Of a stretch of 40,893 nucleotides of DNA, positions 34,611 to 40,893 are shown one piece after another (position 1 is the first letter of the stretch; each line of letters begins with the position of its first letter). This DNA comes from Jiangella ureilytica (GTDB lineage Bacteria > Actinomycetota > Actinomycetes > Jiangellales > Jiangellaceae), in NCBI RefSeq assembly GCF_004348545.1, contig NZ_SMKL01000057.1:1-40893 (forward strand), read 5' to 3'. The translations under genes were made by a program, and so were the position numbers. The notes under the pieces are model-generated. The model was given only the letters and a program-made list of their open reading frames with translations, was not told where the DNA came from and did not search any database.

Positions 34611-35241
34611 CGCCCACCCCCAGCCGGGTCAGCAGGTCGCGGACCTTCTCCTCGATGCCGTCCCGGACGGCGCGGACACCGTCGAGGTCGCGGCCGGCGG
34701 TCTCGGGCACGTCCCAGTGCTCATACCGCTGGCCGGGCAGCTCCGGCACGGCGACCCCGCCCATGATGACCACGACGTCGGCGGCCTGGATGATCTCCTC
34801 GGTCCACGGCTTCGGGAACTCGTCGCCGAGGTCGATGCTGCGCTCGCGCATCGCCTCGGTGACACCGTCGTCGACGTCGAGCGCCGGCTCCGCACCGCCG
34901 GACCAGCCGAGGGCGCCGTCGCCGGACAGCTCCTCGAACAGGCCGAGCGCCAGCAGCGAGCGGCCGGCGTTGTCGGGGTCGAGGAACAGGACGGTGGGCT
35001 TGTCCTGCTCGCGCTCGACCCGGGCGAGCGCCCGCAGCCGCTGCCGCGAGAACCGCTCGGCCATGAGCGGCACGAACGTCGGGATGCGAGCACCGGCGGC
35101 GAAGTGCTCGTAGCTGGTCTCGAGGAACTGGTCGATGGTCTCGCGGCCGATGCCGGTGAACTCCTTGCCGAGGCGTTCGCCGGCCAGCCGCAGAGCGAGG
35201 TCGCGGTCGATTCCAGGTACACCGGTGGTCGGTGTGCTCAT
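34600..35241 (-). CDS. ArsC/LMW-phosphatase-like protein lacking the nucleophilic Cys
   Basis: A 213-residue protein. The first 70 residues form the three-helix bundle found before actinobacterial arsenate reductases. A low-molecular-weight-phosphatase-like domain follows. The phosphate loop, normally VLFVCxxNxGRS, is VLFLDPDNAGRS: the catalytic Cys is Asp, while Asn, Gly, Arg and Ser are kept. The distal acid region reads ADVVVIMGGVAVPELPG, and the usual DP acid is not obvious. It is therefore unlikely to reduce arsenate; it could bind anions or regulate. ATG 35241 has GGGAGGG upstream. It lies 60 bp before the mnmA stop, on the same strand. Confidence 0.75.
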   Translation of the reverse strand: MSTPTTGVPGIDRDLALRLAGERLGKEFTGIGRETIDQFLETSYEHFAAGARIPTFVPLMAERFSRQRLRALARVEREQDKPTVLFLDPDNAGRSLLALGLFEELSGDGALGWSGGAEPALDVDDGVTEAMRERSIDLGDEFPKPWTEEIIQAADVVVIMGGVAVPELPGQRYEHWDVPETAGRDLDGVRAVRDGIEEKVRDLLTRLGVGVSA

Positions 35242-35301
35242 GCTGATGTTCCCTCCCTCGTGGGACACGACTGGTGCATACCCCGTGACGAGGGATCCGA
35301 T

Positions 35302-36405
35302 TCAGGCGGAGGTGCGCACCGCCGAGCGCGTGGTGTCGATGGTGGCCGAGCCGACGACGCGGGTGCCGTCGTAGAGCACGATGGCCTGGCCTGGCGCGAC
35401 GCCCTCCTGCGGCGCCGCGAACGCGACCCCCACGGAACCGTCGGCCGACACCGTCGCGACCGCCTCGACCGGTGCGCCGTGCGCCCGGAACTGCGCCTCG
35501 CACCGCACCTCGCCCTCGCTTGGCACCGGCGCGGAACCGCACCAGCGCGGCGCCACGGCGGTGAGGGCGTCGACGGCGAGCGCCTCGCGCGGGCCGACGG
35601 TGACCCGGCGGTCGACCGGCGAGATGTCGAGGACGTAGCGCGGCTTGCCGTCGGCGGCGGGCGTGCCGATGCGCAGCCCCTTGCGCTGGCCGATGGTGAA
35701 CCCGTAGGTCCCGTCGTGCGAGCCGACCACCGCGCCGGACGCGTCGACGACCTCGCCCGGCTCGGAACCGAGGCGACCCCGCAGGAACCCGGCGGTGTCG
35801 CCGTCCGCGATGAAGCAGATGTCGTGGCTGTCGGGCTTGCGCGCGACGGCCAGGCCGCGCCGCTCCGCCTCGTCACGCACCTCGGACTTGACGGTGTCGC
35901 CCAGCGGGAAGATCGCGTGCGCCAGCTGGTCGGCCGTGAGCACGCCGAGCACGTAGGACTGGTCCTTCTCGGGGTCCGTGGCGCGGTGCAGCTCGCGGCC
36001 GTGCGGCCCCTCGAGCACACGCGCGTAGTGCCCGGTGCCGACGGCGTCGAAGCCCAGCGCGAGCGCGCGGTCGAGCACGGCGGAGAACTTGATCCTCTCG
36101 TTGCAGCGCAGGCACGGGTTGGGCGTCCGGCCGGCGGCGTACTCGGCGACGAAGTCGTCGACCACGTCGGCGCGGAACCGCTCGGCGAGGTCCCACACGT
36201 AGAACGGGATGCCGAGCACGTCGGCGGCGCGGCGGGCGTCGCGGGAGTCCTCGATGGTGCAGCAGCCGCGCGCGCCGGTGCGGAACGACTGCGGGTTGGC
36301 CGACAGCGCCAGGTGCACCCCGGTGACGTCGTGGCCGGCCTCGACGAGCCGTGCGGCCGCGACCGCCGAGTCGACTCCGCCGGACATCGCGGCGAGGACG
36401 CGCAT
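35302..36405 (-). CDS. mnmA: tRNA-specific 2-thiouridylase MnmA
   Basis: A 367-residue enzyme. The PP-loop is [16 protein letters not shown]. The catalytic cysteines lie in [16 protein letters not shown] and [11 protein letters not shown], and GTGHYARV and [11 protein letters not shown] are family motifs. It puts sulfur on U34 of Lys, Glu and Gln tRNAs. The start lies 2 bp after the cysteine desulfurase stop, and that enzyme is its likely sulfur donor. The order matches M. tuberculosis trmU-iscS. Confidence 0.95.
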   Translation of the reverse strand: MRVLAAMSGGVDSAVAAARLVEAGHDVTGVHLALSANPQSFRTGARGCCTIEDSRDARRAADVLGIPFYVWDLAERFRADVVDDFVAEYAAGRTPNPCLRCNERIKFSAVLDRALALGFDAVGTGHYARVLEGPHGRELHRATDPEKDQSYVLGVLTADQLAHAIFPLGDTVKSEVRDEAERRGLAVARKPDSHDICFIADGDTAGFLRGRLGSEPGEVVDASGAVVGSHDGTYGFTIGQRKGLRIGTPAADGKPRYVLDISPVDRRVTVGPREALAVDALTAVAPRWCGSAPVPSEGEVRCEAQFRAHGAPVEAVATVSADGSVGVAFAAPQEGVAPGQAIVLYDGTRVVGSATIDTTRSAVRTSA

Positions 36406-36407
36406 GC

Positions 36408-37607
36408 TCAGCTCTCCCTGCTGGTCGAGACGTTGACGATGCCGGCCGCCCGGGCCCGCTCGACGGCCGGGCCGATGGCCGCCACCAGCGCGTCGACGTC
36501 GTCGGCCGTCGACGAGTGGCCGAGCGAGAAGCGCAGCGAGCCGCGGGCCCGCTCGCGCGGGGCGCCCATGGCGAGCAGCACGTGCGACGGCTCCGGCACG
36601 CCGGCCGTGCAGGCGCTCCCCGTGGAGCAGTCGATGCCCGCGGCGTCGAGCAGGAGCAGCAGGGAGTCGCCCTCGCAGCCGGGGAAGGAGACGTGCGCGA
36701 TGCCGGGCAGCCGGCGGTCCGGGTCGCCGTTCAGGATCGCGTCGGGCACCGCGGCGCGCACGCCGGAGACCAGCCGGTCGCGCAGCCCCGCCAGCACGGC
36801 GGCTCGGCCCGGCACATCGGCCAGCGTCGCCCGCAGCGCGGCCGCGAGCCCGGCCACCGCGGGCGCGTCGAGCGTGCCGGAGCGGACGTCGCGCTCCTGG
36901 CCGCCGCCGTGCAGCACCGGCACGACGTCGGCCTCGCGCCGCAGCAGCAGGGCGCCGACGCCGACTGGGGCGCCGGCCTTGTGCCCGGACACCGTCATGG
37001 CGTCGAGCCCGGAGTCGCCGAAGTGCACCGGCAGCGCGCCGACCGCCTGCACGGCGTCGGAGTGCACCGGGATGCCGAACTCGTGCGCGACGGCGACGAC
37101 CTCGCCGATGGGCTGCACGGTGCCGACCTCGTTGTTCGCCCACATGACGGTGATCAGCGCGACGGAGTCCGGGTCGGCGCCGACGACCCGCCGCAGCGCG
37201 TCGACGTCGAGCCGGCCGGTGTGGTCGACCGGCAGCCACTCGACCTTGGCGCCCTGCTCGGCGGTCAGCCAGTCGACGGAGTCGAGGACGGCGTGGTGCT
37301 CGACGGCGGAAGCGAGGATGCGGACGCGGCGCGGGTCGGCGGCGCGGCGGGCCCAGAAGAGGCCCTTGACGGCGAGGTTGTCGGCCTCGGTGCCGCCGGA
37401 GGTGAACACGACCTCGCTGGGGCGGGCGCCGAGGCCGGCGGCGACGGACTCGCGCGCCTCTTCGACCAGCTTGCGGGCGCGGCGGCCGGACGCGTGCAGC
37501 GACGAGGGGTTGCCGAGGGTCGCCATGGCCGCGGCGACGACGTCGATCACTGCGGGAAGGACGGGGGTCGTCGCCGCATGGTCGAGGTACACGCGGCGGT
37601 CAGACAT
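36408..37607 (-). CDS. Cysteine desulfurase (NifS/IscS family)
   Basis: A 399-residue PLP enzyme. It begins [24 protein letters not shown], the PLP lysine in [29 protein letters not shown] and the mobile-loop cysteine in [10 protein letters not shown] all appear. It takes sulfur from cysteine and hands it to partners, here probably MnmA encoded downstream. No iron-sulfur scaffold gene is adjacent, which favours tRNA thiolation over cluster assembly as its local role. ATG 37607 follows a GGACGGGAG ribosome site. Confidence 0.94.
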   Translation of the reverse strand: MSDRRVYLDHAATTPVLPAVIDVVAAAMATLGNPSSLHASGRRARKLVEEARESVAAGLGARPSEVVFTSGGTEADNLAVKGLFWARRAADPRRVRILASAVEHHAVLDSVDWLTAEQGAKVEWLPVDHTGRLDVDALRRVVGADPDSVALITVMWANNEVGTVQPIGEVVAVAHEFGIPVHSDAVQAVGALPVHFGDSGLDAMTVSGHKAGAPVGVGALLLRREADVVPVLHGGGQERDVRSGTLDAPAVAGLAAALRATLADVPGRAAVLAGLRDRLVSGVRAAVPDAILNGDPDRRLPGIAHVSFPGCEGDSLLLLLDAAGIDCSTGSACTAGVPEPSHVLLAMGAPRERARGSLRFSLGHSSTADDVDALVAAIGPAVERARAAGIVNVSTSRES

Positions 37608-37629
37608 CTCCCGTCCAGTTTACGTCGTG

Positions 37630-37678
37630 CGACGACGGCCGGTCCCCCACGCGTCCCGGGGAGCGGCCGCCGTCGTCG
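37630..37678. terminator. Long hairpin between etfA and the desulfurase gene
   Basis: CGACGACGGCCGGTCCCC (37630-37647) pairs with GGGGAGCGGCCG and CCGTCGTCG (37658-37678) with small bulges. It lies 24 bp after the etfA stop and should end the etf transcript. Confidence 0.7.
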
Positions 37679-37701
37679 ATGGGTCAGCCCGTTGCGGGGG
37701 C

Positions 37702-38652
37702 TCAGCCCTTGCGCTTCTGGATCTCGGCCGTCGCCTGCGGCAGGACGGTGTGCAGGTCGCCGACGACGCCGAAGTCGGCCATCGCGAAGATGGGCGCCTC
37801 GGGGTCCTTGTTGACCACGACGATGGTCTTCGACGTCTGCATGCCGGCCCGGTGCTGGATCGCGCCGGAGATGCCGCAGGCCAGGTAGAGCTGCGGCGAC
37901 ACCGTCTTGCCCGTCTGCCCGACCTGGTAGGCGTGCGGGTACCAGCCGGAGTCGACGGCGGCCCGCGACGCGCCCACGGCCGCGCCCAGGGCGTCGGCCA
38001 GCGCCTCGACCGGGCCGAAGTCGCCGCCGGTGCCCCGTCCGCCGGAGACGACGATGCTCGCCTCGGTCAGCTCGGGCCGGCCGGTGGCGGCGCGCGGCTT
38101 GCGCTCGACGATGCGGGCCTTCGTGGCGGCGTCGGAGAACGCGACCGCGACCTTGTCCTCGGCGCCGACGGTGCCGCCGGTGGCCTCGGGCGTGACGGAG
38201 TTGGGCTTCACCGTGATGACCGGCGTGCCCTTCGTGACCTGCGCCGTCACGGTGTAGCCGCCGGCGAAGACGGACTGCGTGGTGGTGAGGTCGGCGGCAA
38301 CGTCGACCGCGTCGGTGACGACGCCGGAGCCGAGTTTGACGGCCAGCCGGGCCGCGATCTCCTTGCCCTCGGGGGTGGAGGTCAGCAGCACGCCGCCCGC
38401 GCCGGACGACTGCGCGATCTGCGCCAGCGCCTCGGCCTTGGGCACGACGAGGTACTGCTCGAGCTCGGGCGCCTCGACGACGTACGCCTTGGCGGCGCCG
38501 TACTGCCCCAGCGTGTCGCGGGCGGCGTCGTAGCCGGAGCCGAGGAAGACGGCGGCCGGCTCACCGGCGCGCCGCGCCAGCGTCAGCAGCTCGAGCGCGG
38601 TCTTCTTGACCTCGCCGTCGACGTGGTCGACCAGGACCAGGATCTCTGCCAT
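37702..38652 (-). CDS. etfA: Electron transfer flavoprotein alpha subunit
   Basis: A 316-residue flavoprotein. The C-terminal FAD domain shows [20 protein letters not shown], the [20 protein letters not shown] block and [20 protein letters not shown]. The N-terminal domain pairs with EtfB. ETF passes electrons from acyl-CoA and other dehydrogenases to the quinone pool. Of two near ATGs, 38652 has the better spacing from GAGGGGG. It starts 11 bp after etfB. Confidence 0.96.
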   Translation of the reverse strand: MAEILVLVDHVDGEVKKTALELLTLARRAGEPAAVFLGSGYDAARDTLGQYGAAKAYVVEAPELEQYLVVPKAEALAQIAQSSGAGGVLLTSTPEGKEIAARLAVKLGSGVVTDAVDVAADLTTTQSVFAGGYTVTAQVTKGTPVITVKPNSVTPEATGGTVGAEDKVAVAFSDAATKARIVERKPRAATGRPELTEASIVVSGGRGTGGDFGPVEALADALGAAVGASRAAVDSGWYPHAYQVGQTGKTVSPQLYLACGISGAIQHRAGMQTSKTIVVVNKDPEAPIFAMADFGVVGDLHTVLPQATAEIQKRKG

Positions 38653-38663
38653 CGTCATCCCCC

Positions 38664-39446
38664 TCAGATGAGCTTCTGCGCGGCGAGGAACTCGGCCAGC
38701 TTCGTGCCGCCGTCGCCCTCGTCGGTGACGACCGAGCCGGCCGAGCGCTCCGGCCGCTTGGTGACCTCGCGGACGACGCAGAGCGCGGCGTCCAGCCCGA
38801 CGGCGCCGGAGTCGACCCCGAGGTCGGCCAGCGTCCACGTCTCGACCGGCTTCTTCTTCGCCGCCATGATCCCCTTGAACGACGGGTACCGGGGCTCGTT
38901 GATCTGGTCGGTCACCGAAACGACCGCCGGCAGGGCGGCCTCGATGGTCTCCGACGCCGCATCGTCGTCGCGGCGAGCCGTGACCGCAGTGTCCGAGACC
39001 GTCAGCTCGCCGACGAATCCCACGTGCGCCAGCCCGAGGTACTCGGCGATCATGGCCGGGACGACGCTCATGCCGCCGTCGGTCGAGGCCATACCAGTCA
39101 GGACCAGGTCGACATCGCCGATCTTCGTGACGGCGGCCGCCAGGACCTGGGCGGTGGCGAGCGCGTCGGACCCGTGCAACGAGTCGTCGACGACGTGCAC
39201 GGCGGAGTCGGCGCCCATCTGCAGCGCCTTCTTCACCGCGGCCTCGGCACCGCCGGGGCCCATCGTCAGTGCGATGATCTCGACGTCGGTACCGGCGTCG
39301 CCGACCTTGAGAGCTTCCTCGACGGCATACTCGTCGAGCTCGGACAGCAGGCCGTCGACACCGGCACGATCGGTGGTGTTGTCGGCGGTGAAGGTCCGGT
39401 CCGCGGTGGCGTCCGGAACGTGCTTGACCAGGGTGACGATCTTCAT
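38664..39446 (-). CDS. etfB: Electron transfer flavoprotein beta subunit
   Basis: A 260-residue AMP-binding subunit. It begins MKIVTLVKHVPDATADRTF. Further motifs are DEYAVEEALK, DVDLVLTGMASTDGGMSVVP and INEPRYPSFKGIMAAKKKPVE, the last being the ETF-beta signature. ATG 39446 follows AGGAGGT by 12 nt, which is rather long. It forms an operon with etfA and is read from a promoter about 100 bp upstream. Confidence 0.96.
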   Translation of the reverse strand: MKIVTLVKHVPDATADRTFTADNTTDRAGVDGLLSELDEYAVEEALKVGDAGTDVEIIALTMGPGGAEAAVKKALQMGADSAVHVVDDSLHGSDALATAQVLAAAVTKIGDVDLVLTGMASTDGGMSVVPAMIAEYLGLAHVGFVGELTVSDTAVTARRDDDAASETIEAALPAVVSVTDQINEPRYPSFKGIMAAKKKPVETWTLADLGVDSGAVGLDAALCVVREVTKRPERSAGSVVTDEGDGGTKLAEFLAAQKLI

Positions 39447-39549
39447 GGCCGGGTTGCGACCTCCTAGGCCGGGTGGGTTGCGCGACGCCGTCGCGGCGTC
39501 CATCGCGAGGCTAGCCCACGCTGAGGTGAGCACGTCTTCGACTGTGCCG

Positions 39550-39578
39550 ATGTTACCGACAGGTAACCTCGGGCCCAA
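39550..39578 (-). promoter_or_regulatory. etfBA promoter with palindromic operator
   Basis: On the minus strand TTGGGC (39573-39578), 17 bp, TAACAT (39550-39555). GTTACC-GACA-GGTAAC (39552-39567) is a perfect inverted repeat overlapping the -10, so a repressor could block it; TetR-type fatty-acid regulators use sites of this shape. A second repeat, TGTTG-ACGTG-CAACA, lies at 39583-39597. Confidence 0.6.
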
Positions 39579-39683
39579 GCCCTGTTGACGTGCAACACGT
39601 CACAGTCCGGGACGGCCCCGTCTACCCGTTTTCGCCGTCCTCACTCGGTCCCGATCTTGAGTCCGCTGTGAAATGATCGCGCG

Positions 39684-40893
39684 ATGCGGATACTTGTCGT
39701 TTCGTGGGAGTACCCGCCAGTGATCTACGGAGGTCTCGGCCGTCACGTCCAGCGCCTCACCGAGGGACTCGTCGCCGACGGCCACGACGTCGCCGTCGTC
39801 ACCCAGTCCGCCCCGGGCATGCCCGAGGAAGAGGACGACAAGGGCGTACGCGTGTTCCGCGCGCCGCCCGATCCCCCGGCCGGGGAGCGCGGTGAGGACC
39901 TCGTGCCGTGGGTGCTGGCGCTCAACACCAGCCTCATGCGAACCGCCCATCGCCTGACCCGCGAGTGGATGCCCGACGTCGTCCACGCGCACGACTGGGT
40001 CGACGCGCACGCCGGCATCAACGTCGCCCGGGCCATCGACGCGCCGCTCGTCGCCACCGTCCACGCCACCGAGGCGGGGCTCTGGGACGGCTGGCTGTCG
40101 ACGCCTCTGTCGCGGGCCCGGCACGACATCGAGGCCTGGCTGGTCGCCGAGGCGACGCGCTCCATCGTCTGCTCCGAGGCCATGCGGGTTGAGGCGGCGG
40201 CCGCGTTCGACGTGCCGCCCGAGGAGCTCACCGTCATCCGCAACGCCGTCGACCATCCGGCCTGGCGCACCACGGCCGAAGCGCGGCGGGCGACACGCGA
40301 GCGGTTCGGCATCCCGCCGAAGACCCCGCTGCTGGTGTTCGGCGGCCGGCTCGAGTGGGAGAAGGGCGTCGACGTCTGCATCGAGGCGCTCTCGCTGATC
40401 CGCCAGCGTCACCACGACGCGCGGCTGGTGCTGGCCGGCGCCGGGTCGCAAGAGGTCAACCTGCGGCGGCTGGCCCAGCGTCTCCAGATCGACCACGTCG
40501 TCCAGTTCGCCGGGCGCATGGGCCAGCCCGAGCTCGCCGCGCTGTTCGGCGCGGCCGACGTCGCCCTGGTGCCGTCGTCGTACGAGCCGTTCGGCATCGT
40601 GGCGCTCGAGGCGTGCGCGGCCGGCACCCCGGTCATCGCCGGCGACAGCGGCGGCCTGCGCGAGGTCATCGAGCACGACGTCACCGGCCTGCTGGTCCCG
40701 CCGCGCGACCCGAGCGACCTCGCGACGGCGGCCATGCGGGTGCTCGAGGAGCCCGGCCTGTCGCAGCGGCTGGTCCGGGCCGCCCACCAGCGCATCGCCT
40801 CGGAGTACGTCTGGACCGCCGTCGCCCGCGAGACCGAGAAGGTCTACGCGGCCGCCGTCGCCGATCCCCGTCCGCCCCGCCCGCGGCCCGCAC
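39684..40893 (+). CDS. GT4 glycosyltransferase, glycogen-synthase-like (Rv3032-like), cut by window edge
   Basis: 403 codons are visible and the frame is open at the edge, so the protein is incomplete at its C-terminus. It begins MRILVVSWEYPPVIYGGLGR, the sugar-acceptor loop of bacterial glycogen synthases. DVVHAHDWVDAHAG, GGRLEWEKGVDVCIEAL and the donor-site EPFGIVALEACAAGTPVI follow. In M. tuberculosis the gene in this relation to etfBA, Rv3032, makes alpha-1,4-glucans such as methylglucose lipopolysaccharide. The same role here is inferred from synteny. A weak TGAAAT lies 9 nt before ATG 39684. Confidence 0.88.
   Translation, partial: MRILVVSWEYPPVIYGGLGRHVQRLTEGLVADGHDVAVVTQSAPGMPEEEDDKGVRVFRAPPDPPAGERGEDLVPWVLALNTSLMRTAHRLTREWMPDVVHAHDWVDAHAGINVARAIDAPLVATVHATEAGLWDGWLSTPLSRARHDIEAWLVAEATRSIVCSEAMRVEAAAAFDVPPEELTVIRNAVDHPAWRTTAEARRATRERFGIPPKTPLLVFGGRLEWEKGVDVCIEALSLIRQRHHDARLVLAGAGSQEVNLRRLAQRLQIDHVVQFAGRMGQPELAALFGAADVALVPSSYEPFGIVALEACAAGTPVIAGDSGGLREVIEHDVTGLLVPPRDPSDLATAAMRVLEEPGLSQRLVRAAHQRIASEYVWTAVARETEKVYAAAVADPRPPRPRPA

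Noticed and set aside
34717-39588. A 1623-codon open frame on the plus strand
   Set aside because: It is antisense to ArsC-like, mnmA, desulfurase and etfBA, and its product is a low-complexity Arg/Ala/Val mix. It is an effect of high GC on the opposite strand.

Overview
The window is about 41 kb of very GC-rich DNA. It has GTG and TTG starts, many apparently leaderless genes, GAF-ANTAR regulators, a PASTA kinase and NAD-dependent ligase, all of which point to an actinobacterium. No rRNA, phage genes or transposases are visible. The genus cannot be fixed from the sequence; a Jiangella- or Nocardioides-like lineage is only a guess.

The chromosomal backbone has the same gene order and orientation as I recall for Mycobacterium tuberculosis Rv3013-Rv3032: an ACT-domain protein (14828, +), ligA (25549, -), a MetE-like protein (28477, -), mnmA, a cysteine desulfurase, etfA and etfB (36-39 kb, -), and a GT4 glucan-type glycosyltransferase leaving the right edge (+). 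Accessory DNA is inserted between these core genes.

Left part (1-13 kb): a tight minus-strand operon runs pstB, lytic transglycosylase, PASTA Ser/Thr kinase, Ig-like/sortase-like exported protein and an UPF0104 membrane protein, suggesting envelope work. It is followed by a secreted phosphoesterase-LamG protein and by a MacB/FtsX-type ABC pair whose two genes are separated by the deleted remnant of a fused ABC exporter. A PadR gene is divergent from the ABC ATPase. Middle (14-23 kb): an orphan response regulator, the ACT protein, a RecQ-like helicase with a phosphoribosyltransferase-like tail, a secreted ThuA-PQQ sugar dehydrogenase fusion, and a P-loop NTPase. Between ligA and the metE-like gene sits an AbiE-like type IV toxin-antitoxin pair whose toxin is frameshifted by one base in a C6 tract. 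The stretch between the metE-like gene and mnmA is an erosion and insertion zone. It holds a LysR remnant with both ends but no middle, a broken sugar-ABC permease, two GAF-ANTAR regulators, a VIT-family transporter, an inverted array of 19-bp repeats, a TetR-hydrolase operon and an ArsC-like protein lacking its nucleophile.

Non-coding structure is rich: two copies of a 125-190 bp palindromic element just 3' of two minus-strand genes, a second weaker dispersed repeat, the 19-bp array with a 28-bp hairpin, and several operator-like palindromes on promoters. Where a gene lacks a Shine-Dalgarno, I used a -10 hexamer 6-8 nt before the start codon as evidence for the start.
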